A DNA stretch of 64,000 nucleotides. It comes from CAWAPS01 sp963783945. GTDB lineage: Bacteria; Actinomycetota; Acidimicrobiia; Acidimicrobiales; Palsa-688. The stretch lies in NCBI GenBank assembly GCA_963783945.1, contig CAWAPS010000006.1, positions 62,001 to 126,000 on the forward strand, given 5' to 3'. The notes beneath the pieces were generated by a model that saw only the letters and a list, made by a program, of their open reading frames with translations, did not search any database and had not been told where the DNA came from. A program made the translations under genes and the position numbers. Positions within the stretch are counted from its first letter, which is position 1. Each line of letters opens with the position of its first letter. This document shows, piece by piece, positions 1-8,257 of the stretch.

Positions 1-109
1 GTTTTTGGTGACGCTGGCCGCGGGGTGGTAGAAGAAGTGCCCACAGCAGCAGAACGCGTCCCAGCCCGGCTGGCGTCGTGGCAACGGGGAGAAGCGGAAG
101 GAGGTCAGC

Positions 110-196
110 ATGGATCCGAGCGGCGCCGACATGCTCGACCTCGACCGCTTCGCCTGCGGGTTCGGGATGTACGGGCGGGTCCTGGAGAGCGCTTGA
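110..196 (+). CDS. Possible 28-residue ORF or tail of an upstream gene
   Basis: An ATG at 110 is preceded by a near-perfect ribosome binding site (AAGGAGG, 7 nt upstream) and opens a 28-codon frame ending just before the GTG of the CoA transferase. The same frame stays rich in G/C third positions back to base 2 apart from a TAG at 29-31, so this could instead be the end of a gene interrupted by a stop or a sequencing error. I do not recognise the peptide. Its position 4 nt ahead of the next start suggests translational coupling. Confidence 0.3.
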   Translation: MDPSGADMLDLDRFACGFGMYGRVLESA

Positions 197-200
197 GCTG

Positions 201-1952
201 GTGAGCCTGAGCCATGGCCCGCTGAGCGGCCTCACGGTCGGTCGGGTCGGCCGAGACACCTCTTGCGAAGTGGCAGCGTGGCTGCTGGCCGGACTCGGGG
301 CCACGGTGGTCGAGGCGAGCCCCGCCGAGAGCTCGTTCGCGGCCGTCGGGGCCGCCCCGGCGACCGAGGACGACCTGAAGCGAGTCGACGTGACCCTCGG
401 TCCGAGGCCCGGCGGCCCGCTGGCGGCTGAACCGGCGGCCGAGCCCGCCGCGGGTCAGCCAGCCACCGAGTGGCCCGGGGCAGTCCAGCCCGCTCCCACC
501 GGGCCCGGCGCAGCCCAGCCCGACCCCTTCAATTCCGGCGCAGCCCAGCCCGCTCCCACCGGGCCCGACCCCGCCCAACCCGGCGCAGACCAGCCCGCTC
601 CCAACGAGACCCGCCGGGCTCAAGCCCTGCTCCTCCGTTCGCCGGTCTCCCTTCAAGCCCCCGGCGTCCCTGACGGCACCGTGGAGTACACCGCCGGGCT
701 GGCCCTGGCCGCCGCCGCCCTGGCGGCCTGGCGAACAGATTCGGTGGTAGCGGTTTCGGAGCTCGGGGTCGCCCTCCAGATCTTCCTTCCCCTCGTGATG
801 GCAGCGGCCTACGGCTCGCCACCGCCGGTCGACCCGACCGGGCCGATCGAGGCTCCCGGAGGGGGTTGGCTGAGCGTGGACCTGGGGGCACCTGGCGACC
901 CCGAGCGGTTCGCCGATCTGCTGGGAGTGGTCGGTCCCGGCGCGAACGCGGCGGCTGTGTCAACCGCCGCCCAGGAGTGGCGGCTGCCGGTCTGTGAGTA
1001 CCTCCAGCGGGAGAGTCCCCCGCCCGAGGTCCCCGTGCTGGTGCTGGACGACAGCCCGATCGCGGTGATGGCCGGGGATGGCCCATCGCCCCCTGCGGGT
1101 ACGCCGTTGGCCGGGGTCGAGATCTGTGATCTGACCGCCATGTGGGCCGGCCCCTTAGCCACCTGGCTTCTCGGCGGGCTGGGGGCGAAGGTTTACAAGG
1201 TCGAGCCGGCAGCCCGCCTCGACGGGACCCGGGCCATCGACGGCCGGGGCATCTACCCCGGTGGTCAGCAGCGCCAACCGGGAGAGGACTCGGCGATCTT
1301 CAACGCCCTCAACCGGGGCAAGAACAGGGTCCCGTTGGACCTGCGGGATCGGGTCCAACGCGACCAGTTCCTGGAGCTGGCCAGGGCATGTGACGTGGTG
1401 GTCGACTCGTTTTCTCCCCGCGTCATGCCCAACTTCGGCCTCGGGCCCCGAGTCCTGGCCGCCGCGCCGGGCCAGCCGACTGTGGTCTCGATGCCGGCGT
1501 TCCCTCCGGGTCCGCGCCGTGAATGGGTGTCCTACGGCACCGGTGTGCACGCCCTTCACGGCCTCGGCGACCGGGACGGCCGGCGCGGGACCGTGCCCGG
1601 CCAGGAAGCCGAGGAGGCCGAGGGGCTCAGTCCATCCCTCTCCGAACCTTTCTATGCCCCTTCGGTCACCTACCCGGACCCGGTCTCCGGCTTCACCACG
1701 GCCTTCGCCATCCTCGCTGCTGTTGTAGGCCGTGATCGAGGGCGCCCCGTCGGTCGGGTCGAGGTGCCGCTCTTCACCGCCATCCAGCCCTTGCTGGCCT
1801 TTCCCGCCAAGGGGCCGGCCGGCGCCAGCGCAGCCGACGTCGAGACCGTAGGAGGGGTGTTGTTCGATGCGGGCATGGCGGCCGGGGCGTTCACCTCGTT
1901 GCCGGTTGCGGGTATGCAGCTGATGCATCCACGCAGCCCGTTCTTGTTGTGA
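201..1952 (+). CDS. CaiB/BaiF (family III) CoA transferase, two-domain form
   Basis: Family III CoA transferases move CoA between acyl groups through an aspartyl-CoA intermediate. I chose the GTG at 201 because the CaiB-like sequence begins directly there (PLSGLTVGRVG) and the extension upstream is shadowed by another coding-like frame. The protein (about 583 residues) has a degenerate N-terminal CaiB-like half, a proline/alanine-rich linker at about residues 95-135, and a second, better conserved domain starting near residue 298 (PLAGVEICDLTAMWAGPLA, then NRGKNRVPLDLRD). The likely catalytic aspartate is D493 in TYPDPVSG. Typical family members are about 400 residues with one domain, so this is a duplicated or fused form; heterodimeric versions are known in steroid side-chain metabolism. 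It overlaps the following KstR-like regulator by 4 nt. Substrate unknown; steroid- or fatty-acyl-CoA is a guess from context. Confidence 0.85.
   Translation: MSLSHGPLSGLTVGRVGRDTSCEVAAWLLAGLGATVVEASPAESSFAAVGAAPATEDDLKRVDVTLGPRPGGPLAAEPAAEPAAGQPATEWPGAVQPAPTGPGAAQPDPFNSGAAQPAPTGPDPAQPGADQPAPNETRRAQALLLRSPVSLQAPGVPDGTVEYTAGLALAAAALAAWRTDSVVAVSELGVALQIFLPLVMAAAYGSPPPVDPTGPIEAPGGGWLSVDLGAPGDPERFADLLGVVGPGANAAAVSTAAQEWRLPVCEYLQRESPPPEVPVLVLDDSPIAVMAGDGPSPPAGTPLAGVEICDLTAMWAGPLATWLLGGLGAKVYKVEPAARLDGTRAIDGRGIYPGGQQRQPGEDSAIFNALNRGKNRVPLDLRDRVQRDQFLELARACDVVVDSFSPRVMPNFGLGPRVLAAAPGQPTVVSMPAFPPGPRREWVSYGTGVHALHGLGDRDGRRGTVPGQEAEEAEGLSPSLSEPFYAPSVTYPDPVSGFTTAFAILAAVVGRDRGRPVGRVEVPLFTAIQPLLAFPAKGPAGASAADVETVGGVLFDAGMAAGAFTSLPVAGMQLMHPRSPFLL
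481..605. repeat. 30-bp in-frame repeat coding the Pro-rich linker
   Basis: Three 30-bp units begin at 481, 511 and 541, followed by a degraded fourth. Units one and three are almost identical (CAGCCCAGCCCGCTCCCACC core). They keep frame and code for ten-residue AQPAPTGPGA-like repeats between the two CaiB-like halves of the CoA transferase, consistent with a flexible linker that varies by slippage. Confidence 0.85.
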
Positions 1953-2659
1953 CGGGGTTCCCGGCCGGAGGCTTTCCCGCCACCGGCCCGCCCGTCGCCA
2001 TCACGACCGTCCCCCTCACGACCGCTCCCACCACGACCGCCTCCATCACGACGGCCCCCATCACCGCCGCTGACGGGTCCCCGCTTAGCGCCAAGGCCCT
2101 GATCCGCCGGCGGCGCATCGTCGAGGTCGCCATCGAGCTCGGCACCGAAGGTGGCTACGACGCCGTACACATGCGGGTCGTGGCCGAGCGGGCGGGGGTG
2201 GCGCTCGCCACCGTCTACCGCTACTTCGAGTCCAAGGACCATCTCCTGTCGGCCGCGGTGTCGGAGTGGGCCGCCGAGTTCCAGTCGAGGCTGGTCCGCC
2301 ACCCCGCCCAGGGCGAGACGGCGGCGGAGCAGCTGATTGACGTACTGCGCCGGGCGGCTCGGGCCGTCGAGGGGAGGCCGTTGTTCACCGCCGCCCTCCT
2401 CCGGGCCCTCTCGTCGTCCACGCCGGGGGTGGCGACGGCCACCGCCCGGGTCCGGGCTCAGGTGGTGGAGGTGACGGCGCCGTGCCTGGTGGGGATGTCA
2501 CCGGCCGAGATCGACGGGATCGTCTCCGTCCTGTGGCACGTGTGGCGCTCGACCCTCATCGCGTGGGCCAGCGGGCGGTCTTCTATTTCGAGCATCGGCA
2601 CGGAGGTCGAAAGTGCGGCCCGGTTGCTGCTCGGCCGGCCCCTCGATCGAACGTCGTAG
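1949..2659 (+). CDS. TetR-family repressor, KstR-like, with Thr-rich N-terminal extension
   Basis: A DNA-binding repressor of about 236 residues. The helix-turn-helix lies near residues 60-105 (RIVEVAIELGTEGGYDAV, then VALATVYRYFESKDHLL), and the C-terminal part (VLWHVWRSTLIAWASGR, then SAARLLLG) resembles mycobacterial KstR, which represses cholesterol catabolism in response to steroid-CoA ligands. The GTG at 1949 overlaps the CoA transferase stop (GTGA), so the two are co-translated; no other start lies before the HTH. The first 50 residues are an unusual low-complexity stretch built of TTAP-like pentapeptides. I infer control of acyl-CoA or steroid metabolism nearby. TetR assignment is secure; the KstR relationship is less so. 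Confidence 0.82.
   Translation: MTGFPAGGFPATGPPVAITTVPLTTAPTTTASITTAPITAADGSPLSAKALIRRRRIVEVAIELGTEGGYDAVHMRVVAERAGVALATVYRYFESKDHLLSAAVSEWAAEFQSRLVRHPAQGETAAEQLIDVLRRAARAVEGRPLFTAALLRALSSSTPGVATATARVRAQVVEVTAPCLVGMSPAEIDGIVSVLWHVWRSTLIAWASGRSSISSIGTEVESAARLLLGRPLDRTS
2000..2074. repeat. 15-bp in-frame tandem repeat in the regulator N-terminus
   Basis: Five imperfect 15-bp units (consensus ATCACGACCGCCCCC) start at 2000, 2015, 2030, 2045 and 2060 and encode the pentapeptides ITTVP, LTTAP, TTTAS, ITTAP and ITAAD ahead of the DNA-binding domain. Confidence 0.85.
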
Positions 2660-2880
2660 CCAAGGTCGGACTCCAGGTCTTTCACTTCAGTCATTAGCCC
2701 GGAGGAGCCGAACCACTGCTTCCGGCTACCCCCTTGCCGGGCCTCCTTCCCGACCACTTCGCGTCGAGCGCTCTCCGGTTAACACGACTACGTGACGCGT
2801 TCTGGTCCTTGGCGCCGGGGTTCGGTCACGAGTGCGCGTCGCGAAGTGGTCACGAGGAGCCTGCCGGCCAGCCGGCGGCC

Positions 2881-2999
2881 GCCGCCGCCCCGAGCCCGCC
2901 GCCGCCCCGAGCCCGCCACCGCCCCGAGCCCGCCGCCGCCCCGAGCCCGCCACCGCCCCGAGCCCGCCGCCGCCCCGAGCCCGCCACCGCCCCGAGCCC
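2881..2999. repeat. Seven-copy 17-bp minisatellite
   Basis: Seven contiguous units of GCCRCCGCCCCGAGCCC, identical except that the fourth base is G or A (G,G,A,G,A,G,A). The array sits between the convergent stops of the KstR-like gene and the alpha-mannosidase (2660-3013). A 17-bp period does not preserve a reading frame, so the long open frames across it are artefacts of composition. Nothing else was seen in this intergenic stretch. Confidence 0.9.
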
Positions 3000-3013
3000 G
3001 CCGCCTCGCCCAC

Positions 3014-6000
3014 TCAACCCACGGCGAAACGGAGCGTCACCAGCTGGAACGGACGCAAATGAATCCCCACCCCGGAGCCGTCGTGGGCGAGCGGCTCAAC
3101 CGGCCGCTCCAGCAGGTCGGTGCGGGCCACCGAGGTGAACGGAAGACCGAGCGAGACCCGGACCGGGCCCCTGGACCCCCGGACCTCGCACAAGCGGACC
3201 ACGACGTCGCCTCCATTTTCGGCCCACTTGACCGCCTCTACGCTCACGCCGGGGCGGTCGACCGCCACGATCCTGCCCGCGCCAGCGCCGGCGGTGATCT
3301 CCAGTGGCAGGTTGAAAAACTCGGCCTCTTCAACCACCCGGCCCTCCCCTGTCGGCTCGCCGGGGTGCGGCAGCAGGGCATAGGCGAAGTGATGGGCACC
3401 CTGGTCGGCATCGGGATCGGGGTAGCCGGGCCCCCGAAGAAGGGAAAGCCGTAGGACGTCGCCCCGAACGTCGTACCCGTACTTGCAGTCGTTGAGCAGA
3501 GCCACGCCGTAACCGGCCTCGCTCAGGTCGGCCCAGCGGTGGCCGCACACCTCGAACTGAGCCTCATCCCAGCTGGTGTTGGCGACCGTGGGGCGTTCGA
3601 TGTTGCCGTGCTGGATCTCGTAGGTGGCACGCCGCGACCGGATGGCCACGGGGAACGCGACCTTCAGGAACCGGTGCCGTTCGTGCCACTCCAAGTCGGT
3701 ATGAAACTCGAGGCGCCGGGAGCCGGCCGCCAGCCGCACGGTCTGGGTCAAGCGTGAGTTGCCGAAGCGACGCACGAAGCGGACCCCGCCGCGCAGCGGG
3801 TCCCGCTCCGCGATTTCGACCGACTCCAGCTCGCGGAGGTCCACGAACTGCTCGAGGTACTCCCGGTCGACGTTCCACGCGTCGAACGAGCGCGGGCGGT
3901 CCTCGTGCAGCTGGAACAGGTTTCCCACCCGCCCGGCCGCGATCACCTCCCGATTGTTGGGGTGGTCCCAAACCGAGGTGATAAGCCCGTCCGCATCCCA
4001 GCGGACCCGCAGAATCCCGTTGTCGAGGAAGTCGGCGCCGACATCGACGGGTGCCCAGCCCGTCGCTCCCGGCTGGGCCGTGACCGCCGCCCAACCGCAA
4101 CCCGGGACGGAGACCGCGACCAGCGACCCGTCCGGCAGGTCGGCGACCTCGCTGCGGCGGTACGAGCTGGGGTTGAATGCCACCAGGCTCCCGTCCGACG
4201 CTGCGAGCGGATCGGCCAGCAGGCGCCGGGCCTCTTCCTTCACCCGCTGCGCCGAGTCGAGGAGATCGCGGTGGTCGCGGGCGGCGTCCTCGTAGACCCA
4301 GTGGATACTCGATCCGGGCAGGATGTCGTGGAACTGGTTGAACAGCAGGGACTTCCAGGCCGGGTCGAGCGTGCTCCTCCGGTCTATGCCGGCGGCCACC
4401 GACCACATCTCGGCCGCCCGAAGGGCCTCCTCCCCCCGGCGGTTGGCCCATTTCACGTCGGCGTGGGTGGTGAGCGTGCCCCGGTGGGCTTCGAGGTACA
4501 GCTCGCCAACCCACGTGGCCAGACCGGCCGGCGCCGGCCCGAGGTGCGACAGGAAGTCGCTTACGGCGCCCACCTCGACCCGGGGCAGGCCCTCCAGGTC
4601 AGCCACCCGGCGGCCCTGCTCGAGCATCCGGGCAGTCGGGCCGCCGCCTCCATCGCCGTACCCGAAGGGGTACAGGCTTCGGTCCGAGCGTTGGTGGTCC
4701 TTGAACTTGTCGTCAGCTCGAGCCAGCTCGGCCACCGAGAAGTCCCCGTTGTAGGTGTCGGCCGGGGGGAAATGGGCCAGGATCCGGCTACCGTCGTGGC
4801 CTTCCCACCAGAAGGTCGAATGCGGAAACACGTTGGTGTCGTTCCAGCTCATCTTCTGGGTGATCAGGGCCGTTACCCCGGCTTCCCGGGCGATCTGCGG
4901 CAGAGCGGCGCAATAACCGAACACGTCGGGGATCCACATCTCGTGGGTCTCGACGCCGAACTCCTCCAGGAAGAAGGACTTTCCGTACAGGAACTGGCGG
5001 ACCAGGGACTCCCCGGATGGAACGTTGGCGTCGGGTTCCACCCACATTCCCCCCACCGGCTCCCATCGACCGTCTCGCACCCGCTCTTTGATGCGGGCGT
5101 ACAGGTCGGGGTACCCGTTCTTCATCCACTCGTACTGGGCCGCCTGGCTGCAGGCGAAGCGGTGCTCGGGGTAACGCTCCATTAGGCGCAGTTGGTTGGA
5201 AAAGGTCCGAGCGCACTTGCGCCTGGTCTCCCTGGCCGGCCACAGCCAGGCCGAATCGATGTGGGCGTGACCGACGGCCGTCACGGTGTGGGCCGAGACC
5301 GAGCGGCGGCGCAGGATAGGGGCGATCGCGGCACGGAGGTGGTCGGCCATGCTTTCTCCGCCGGTGTCCGCCTCGCCGGCGGCCGCCGCCGCCTGATGCA
5401 GGGCCGCTATGGCGTCCGCCGCCAGGTCCGAGCGAAGGTCCTGTAGCTCGAGGACCAGGCAGGCGTCGAGATAGAGGGCCTCGGCTCGGCGGTCGACGGT
5501 CGCCAGCTCGGCCTGACTCAGCACATACAGCGGGGTGCCGCCATAGTCGGGCCCGAGCCGCGGCCCATCGAGAACGCGCGACGAGGGGGCGACCGGATTG
5601 GCGGCCGCCTCGACGTAGAACTCGATCGCCTCGCCCCCCTCGGCCCTCTGCGCCACCCGGTAGGACCGGTGCTTGTGGTGCAGCCCCTGGACCGCTCGGC
5701 CCGAGGCCTCCCAGACGAGTCCTTCCGCGCTGAAGCCGACGGTTCTCTCCCCACCGAGATGGATGAGGGCCACAACCTCCTCACCGGCCCACCCGCTCGG
5801 GATCACGGCGCGGAACCTGAACCAGGTGGTGTCCCATGCCGGGCCCCACTTCTCGCCTACCGCAAACGGCTCGAACGGGCGGCCGAGCGCGTCCTCCACC
5901 TTCACCGGCTCTCCCCCCAGGTGGTGGGCAGACACGTTCAGCGGTAACCGCTGTGGGTGGACGGCCAAGCGCAGCACGTCCCGGACATATTCCTCGGCGG

Positions 6001-6019
6001 GAAAGTCCGTGGCGCCCAT
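3014..6019 (-). CDS. Alpha-mannosidase, glycoside hydrolase family 38
   Basis: A 1001-residue retaining alpha-mannosidase, the usual size for bacterial GH38 enzymes. The catalytic domain carries the zinc motif VGHAHIDSAWLWP (H253, D255) and MWIPDVFGYCAALPQI, whose D365 is the expected nucleophile and zinc ligand; the sugar-binding WVEPDANVPSGESLVRQF follows family pattern. Central helical and C-terminal beta domains complete the family architecture. No signal peptide is visible, so it is probably cytoplasmic and acts on imported mannosides or recycled mannosylated glycans. The start is ATG 6019, 8 nt after the stop of the upstream PIG-L deacetylase, so the two are likely one operon, suggesting processing of a mannose/amino-sugar conjugate. 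Confidence 0.95.
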   Translation of the reverse strand: MGATDFPAEEYVRDVLRLAVHPQRLPLNVSAHHLGGEPVKVEDALGRPFEPFAVGEKWGPAWDTTWFRFRAVIPSGWAGEEVVALIHLGGERTVGFSAEGLVWEASGRAVQGLHHKHRSYRVAQRAEGGEAIEFYVEAAANPVAPSSRVLDGPRLGPDYGGTPLYVLSQAELATVDRRAEALYLDACLVLELQDLRSDLAADAIAALHQAAAAAGEADTGGESMADHLRAAIAPILRRRSVSAHTVTAVGHAHIDSAWLWPARETRRKCARTFSNQLRLMERYPEHRFACSQAAQYEWMKNGYPDLYARIKERVRDGRWEPVGGMWVEPDANVPSGESLVRQFLYGKSFFLEEFGVETHEMWIPDVFGYCAALPQIAREAGVTALITQKMSWNDTNVFPHSTFWWEGHDGSRILAHFPPADTYNGDFSVAELARADDKFKDHQRSDRSLYPFGYGDGGGGPTARMLEQGRRVADLEGLPRVEVGAVSDFLSHLGPAPAGLATWVGELYLEAHRGTLTTHADVKWANRRGEEALRAAEMWSVAAGIDRRSTLDPAWKSLLFNQFHDILPGSSIHWVYEDAARDHRDLLDSAQRVKEEARRLLADPLAASDGSLVAFNPSSYRRSEVADLPDGSLVAVSVPGCGWAAVTAQPGATGWAPVDVGADFLDNGILRVRWDADGLITSVWDHPNNREVIAAGRVGNLFQLHEDRPRSFDAWNVDREYLEQFVDLRELESVEIAERDPLRGGVRFVRRFGNSRLTQTVRLAAGSRRLEFHTDLEWHERHRFLKVAFPVAIRSRRATYEIQHGNIERPTVANTSWDEAQFEVCGHRWADLSEAGYGVALLNDCKYGYDVRGDVLRLSLLRGPGYPDPDADQGAHHFAYALLPHPGEPTGEGRVVEEAEFFNLPLEITAGAGAGRIVAVDRPGVSVEAVKWAENGGDVVVRLCEVRGSRGPVRVSLGLPFTSVARTDLLERPVEPLAHDGSGVGIHLRPFQLVTLRFAVG

Positions 6020-6027
6020 GGCCCGCC

Positions 6028-6942
6028 TCAGCGAAGCCCGGCGAACAGGTCGCTTTCGGGGACGACCGAACTGGTGTGGTCGACGGCCCGCACGAAGGTC
6101 TCCCAGCCCATCAGCTCCCCGAACAGCTTCCGGCCCATGCGTATGAAGAAGATGTTGTCCGACTGACTGGCGTGGGCGAGAAGGGAGTCGTATTTGCGAT
6201 CAGCGGCCGCGCTCACGTCGATCCATGTGGTTACCTCCTCGTCCGGAGTGCCCCAGTTGACGTCGGGTCCGGGCTGTTCGGATTCGGAGTCAGCGCCTTG
6301 CTCCGGGCCGTCCGACCCGGCGGCCCCGGAGCTCGCGGTCTTGGTGTCCCCGTTGGGGTGGCCGGCTGTCTCCTCCTGCGGCCGGTCCAGCCCGGCTTCC
6401 CGCAGGCGCTGGCCCAGATTGGCCAGCTGAGTCCTCGGGACCGCCGTCCAGTACACCTTGGCCGGAATCCCGGTCTGTTCGGCCGCCGCCATGGTGATCC
6501 GGTGGGCCTGGATGTGGTCGGGGTGGCCGTAGAAGCCGTTGGGGTTGTAGGTGACGACCACCTCGGGCTGGTAGCGCCGCATCAGCTCGGCGAGCTCGGC
6601 GGTCGGCCGGTCGACGGGGGTGGTCCAGAACGAGCCGGGCTCGTCGTTTTGGGGCCAGCCCATCATCCCGCTGTCGGGGTAGCCGAGCGTCTCCAGGTGG
6701 GTGATCCCGAGTACCTCGCAGCTGTGGGCCAGCTCGGTCTGGCGCTCGGCTACCACCGCCTCACGGTCGAAGCCTTCCTCGCCCGGCTTGATCCCGCCCG
6801 GGCCGTCTCCGCATCCGCCGTCGGTACAGGTGACGAGCACCGTGCGCACCCCTTCCGCCGAGTACATGGCGAGCACCCCTCCGGTGCTGATCGCTTCGTC
6901 GTCGGGATGGGCGTGCACCGCCATCAACGTGAGAGAAGGCAC
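6028..6942 (-). CDS. PIG-L family deacetylase (MshB/Mca-like)
   Basis: A 304-residue zinc-dependent N-deacetylase or amidase of the LmbE/PIG-L family. The signature AHPDDE (H12, D15) lies at the N-terminus and the third ligand in NGFYGHPDHIQAH. In Actinobacteria this family supplies MshB (mycothiol biosynthesis) and Mca (mycothiol-conjugate amidase); the LGYPDSGM segment is compatible with either, so I do not choose. An acidic low-complexity insertion lies near residues 195-230. It is upstream of and probably co-transcribed with the alpha-mannosidase. Confidence 0.85.
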   Translation of the reverse strand: MPSLTLMAVHAHPDDEAISTGGVLAMYSAEGVRTVLVTCTDGGCGDGPGGIKPGEEGFDREAVVAERQTELAHSCEVLGITHLETLGYPDSGMMGWPQNDEPGSFWTTPVDRPTAELAELMRRYQPEVVVTYNPNGFYGHPDHIQAHRITMAAAEQTGIPAKVYWTAVPRTQLANLGQRLREAGLDRPQEETAGHPNGDTKTASSGAAGSDGPEQGADSESEQPGPDVNWGTPDEEVTTWIDVSAAADRKYDSLLAHASQSDNIFFIRMGRKLFGELMGWETFVRAVDHTSSVVPESDLFAGLR

Positions 6943-7001
6943 CGGATCAGACTATGGAATGACGAAGTGGTGTCGCGCCGGACGCTGTGGCCGGTTACGC
7001 G

Positions 7002-8195
7002 CTATCGCGGTACAGCCGACCAGGGCAGGTCCTTGTCCACCCTCACGTCGCCGGGCAGGCCGAGTACCCGTTCGCCGAGGATGTTGCGCTGGATCTCCGA
7101 CGTGCCACCCTCGATGGAGTTGGCCCGGGCCCGGAGGAACATCCTTCTGGCCGCCCCCGGTGCTCCCACCAGCCCGAGGCTCTCGGTGCGGTGCATGTCG
7201 TAGGTCAACCCGACCTGCCCGGCCGGGCCCAATAGATCCACGCACAGCTCATAGATGCGCTGGTTGATCTCGGCGAACATCAGCTTGGCAATGGACCCCT
7301 CGGGCCCGGGGTTTCCGGCCTTGCGGTTGTGGCTGGCCCTGATGTTGGTGAGGCGGAGCGCTTCGGCCTCGCACCACAGCTTCATCAGCCGGTCGAGCGT
7401 TGCCGCCCCGTGCTCGACCGCCTCCTCGCGCCAGATGCGCACCGCCTCGGCGATGGTGCCGCTCCCCCGGGCCGGCACCGAACCGCCCCCTCCGATCGTC
7501 GTCCGCTCGTTCATGAGCGTCGTCATGGCGACCCGCCAGCCCTCACCCACGTCACCCACCCGGTCGGCGTCGGGAACCCGCACGTCTGTCAGGTAGACCT
7601 CGTTGAACTCGGCTTCGCCGGTCATCTGGAGCAGGGGGCGGACATCGACGCCCGGGGCGTGCATGTTGAGGGCGAAATATGTGAGCCCGCGGTGCTTGGG
7701 CACATCGGGATCGGTACGGGTGACGAGCATGCCCCGGTCGGCCCGGTGGGCCATGGTGTTCCAGACTTTCTGACCGTTGATGACCCACTCGTCGCCGTCG
7801 CGCACCGCCCGGCAGCCCAACCCGGCCAAGTCAGATCCGGCCCCCGGCTCGCTGAACAGCTGACACCAGGCGTCCTCACCGGTGAACCCGCGCCGGAGAT
7901 AGCGGTCGATCAGATCGTCGGTGCCGTGGGTGACCATCGTTGGTCCGGCCATGGCGACGCAAAAGAAGTGCCGTCCCTCAGCCGCCGGTGCTCCCGCCTG
8001 ACGGAGCCGGGCGTCCACGTGGGCCTGCCACGTGGGCGCCATTCCGAGACCGCCCCTCCCCTCCGGGAAGTGAACCCACGCCAGCCCGAGGTCGTACTGC
8101 TCGCCCCTGAACTCCTCGACGGAACAGCGACGAGGGTCGGCCTGGTCGAGCAGCTGGTCGATGCGCTCGTCCACCAGGCGGGCCGGGTCTGTCAT
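7002..8195 (-). CDS. Acyl-CoA dehydrogenase
   Basis: FAD-dependent acyl-CoA dehydrogenase of about 397 residues, typical length. It shows the FAD/substrate segment FSEPGAGSDLAGLGCRAV, WVINGQKVWNTMAHRAD, the NERTTIGGG region, and the C-terminal EGGTSEIQRNILGERVLGLP whose Glu is the usual catalytic base position in short/medium-chain-like members. ATG 8195 is preferred over a TTG at 8213 because the family-like sequence starts there. It is divergent from the QsdA-like lactonase, with 62 bp between starts. Substrate cannot be read from sequence. Confidence 0.93.
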   Translation of the reverse strand: MTDPARLVDERIDQLLDQADPRRCSVEEFRGEQYDLGLAWVHFPEGRGGLGMAPTWQAHVDARLRQAGAPAAEGRHFFCVAMAGPTMVTHGTDDLIDRYLRRGFTGEDAWCQLFSEPGAGSDLAGLGCRAVRDGDEWVINGQKVWNTMAHRADRGMLVTRTDPDVPKHRGLTYFALNMHAPGVDVRPLLQMTGEAEFNEVYLTDVRVPDADRVGDVGEGWRVAMTTLMNERTTIGGGGSVPARGSGTIAEAVRIWREEAVEHGAATLDRLMKLWCEAEALRLTNIRASHNRKAGNPGPEGSIAKLMFAEINQRIYELCVDLLGPAGQVGLTYDMHRTESLGLVGAPGAARRMFLRARANSIEGGTSEIQRNILGERVLGLPGDVRVDKDLPWSAVPR

Positions 8196-8257
8196 GGGGC
8201 CATTCTGCCGCAATAAGGTCTGATCCGAGCCGACGTCGAGAAGCGGAGGACCGCGGA

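Noticed and set aside
2881..2999. CRISPR-like array
   Set aside because: The units are contiguous 17-bp repeats with no unique spacers and no cas genes nearby.
3905..5185. 426-residue plus-strand ORF across the alpha-mannosidase
   Set aside because: It mirrors a GH38 gene with catalytic motifs and has no domain of its own.
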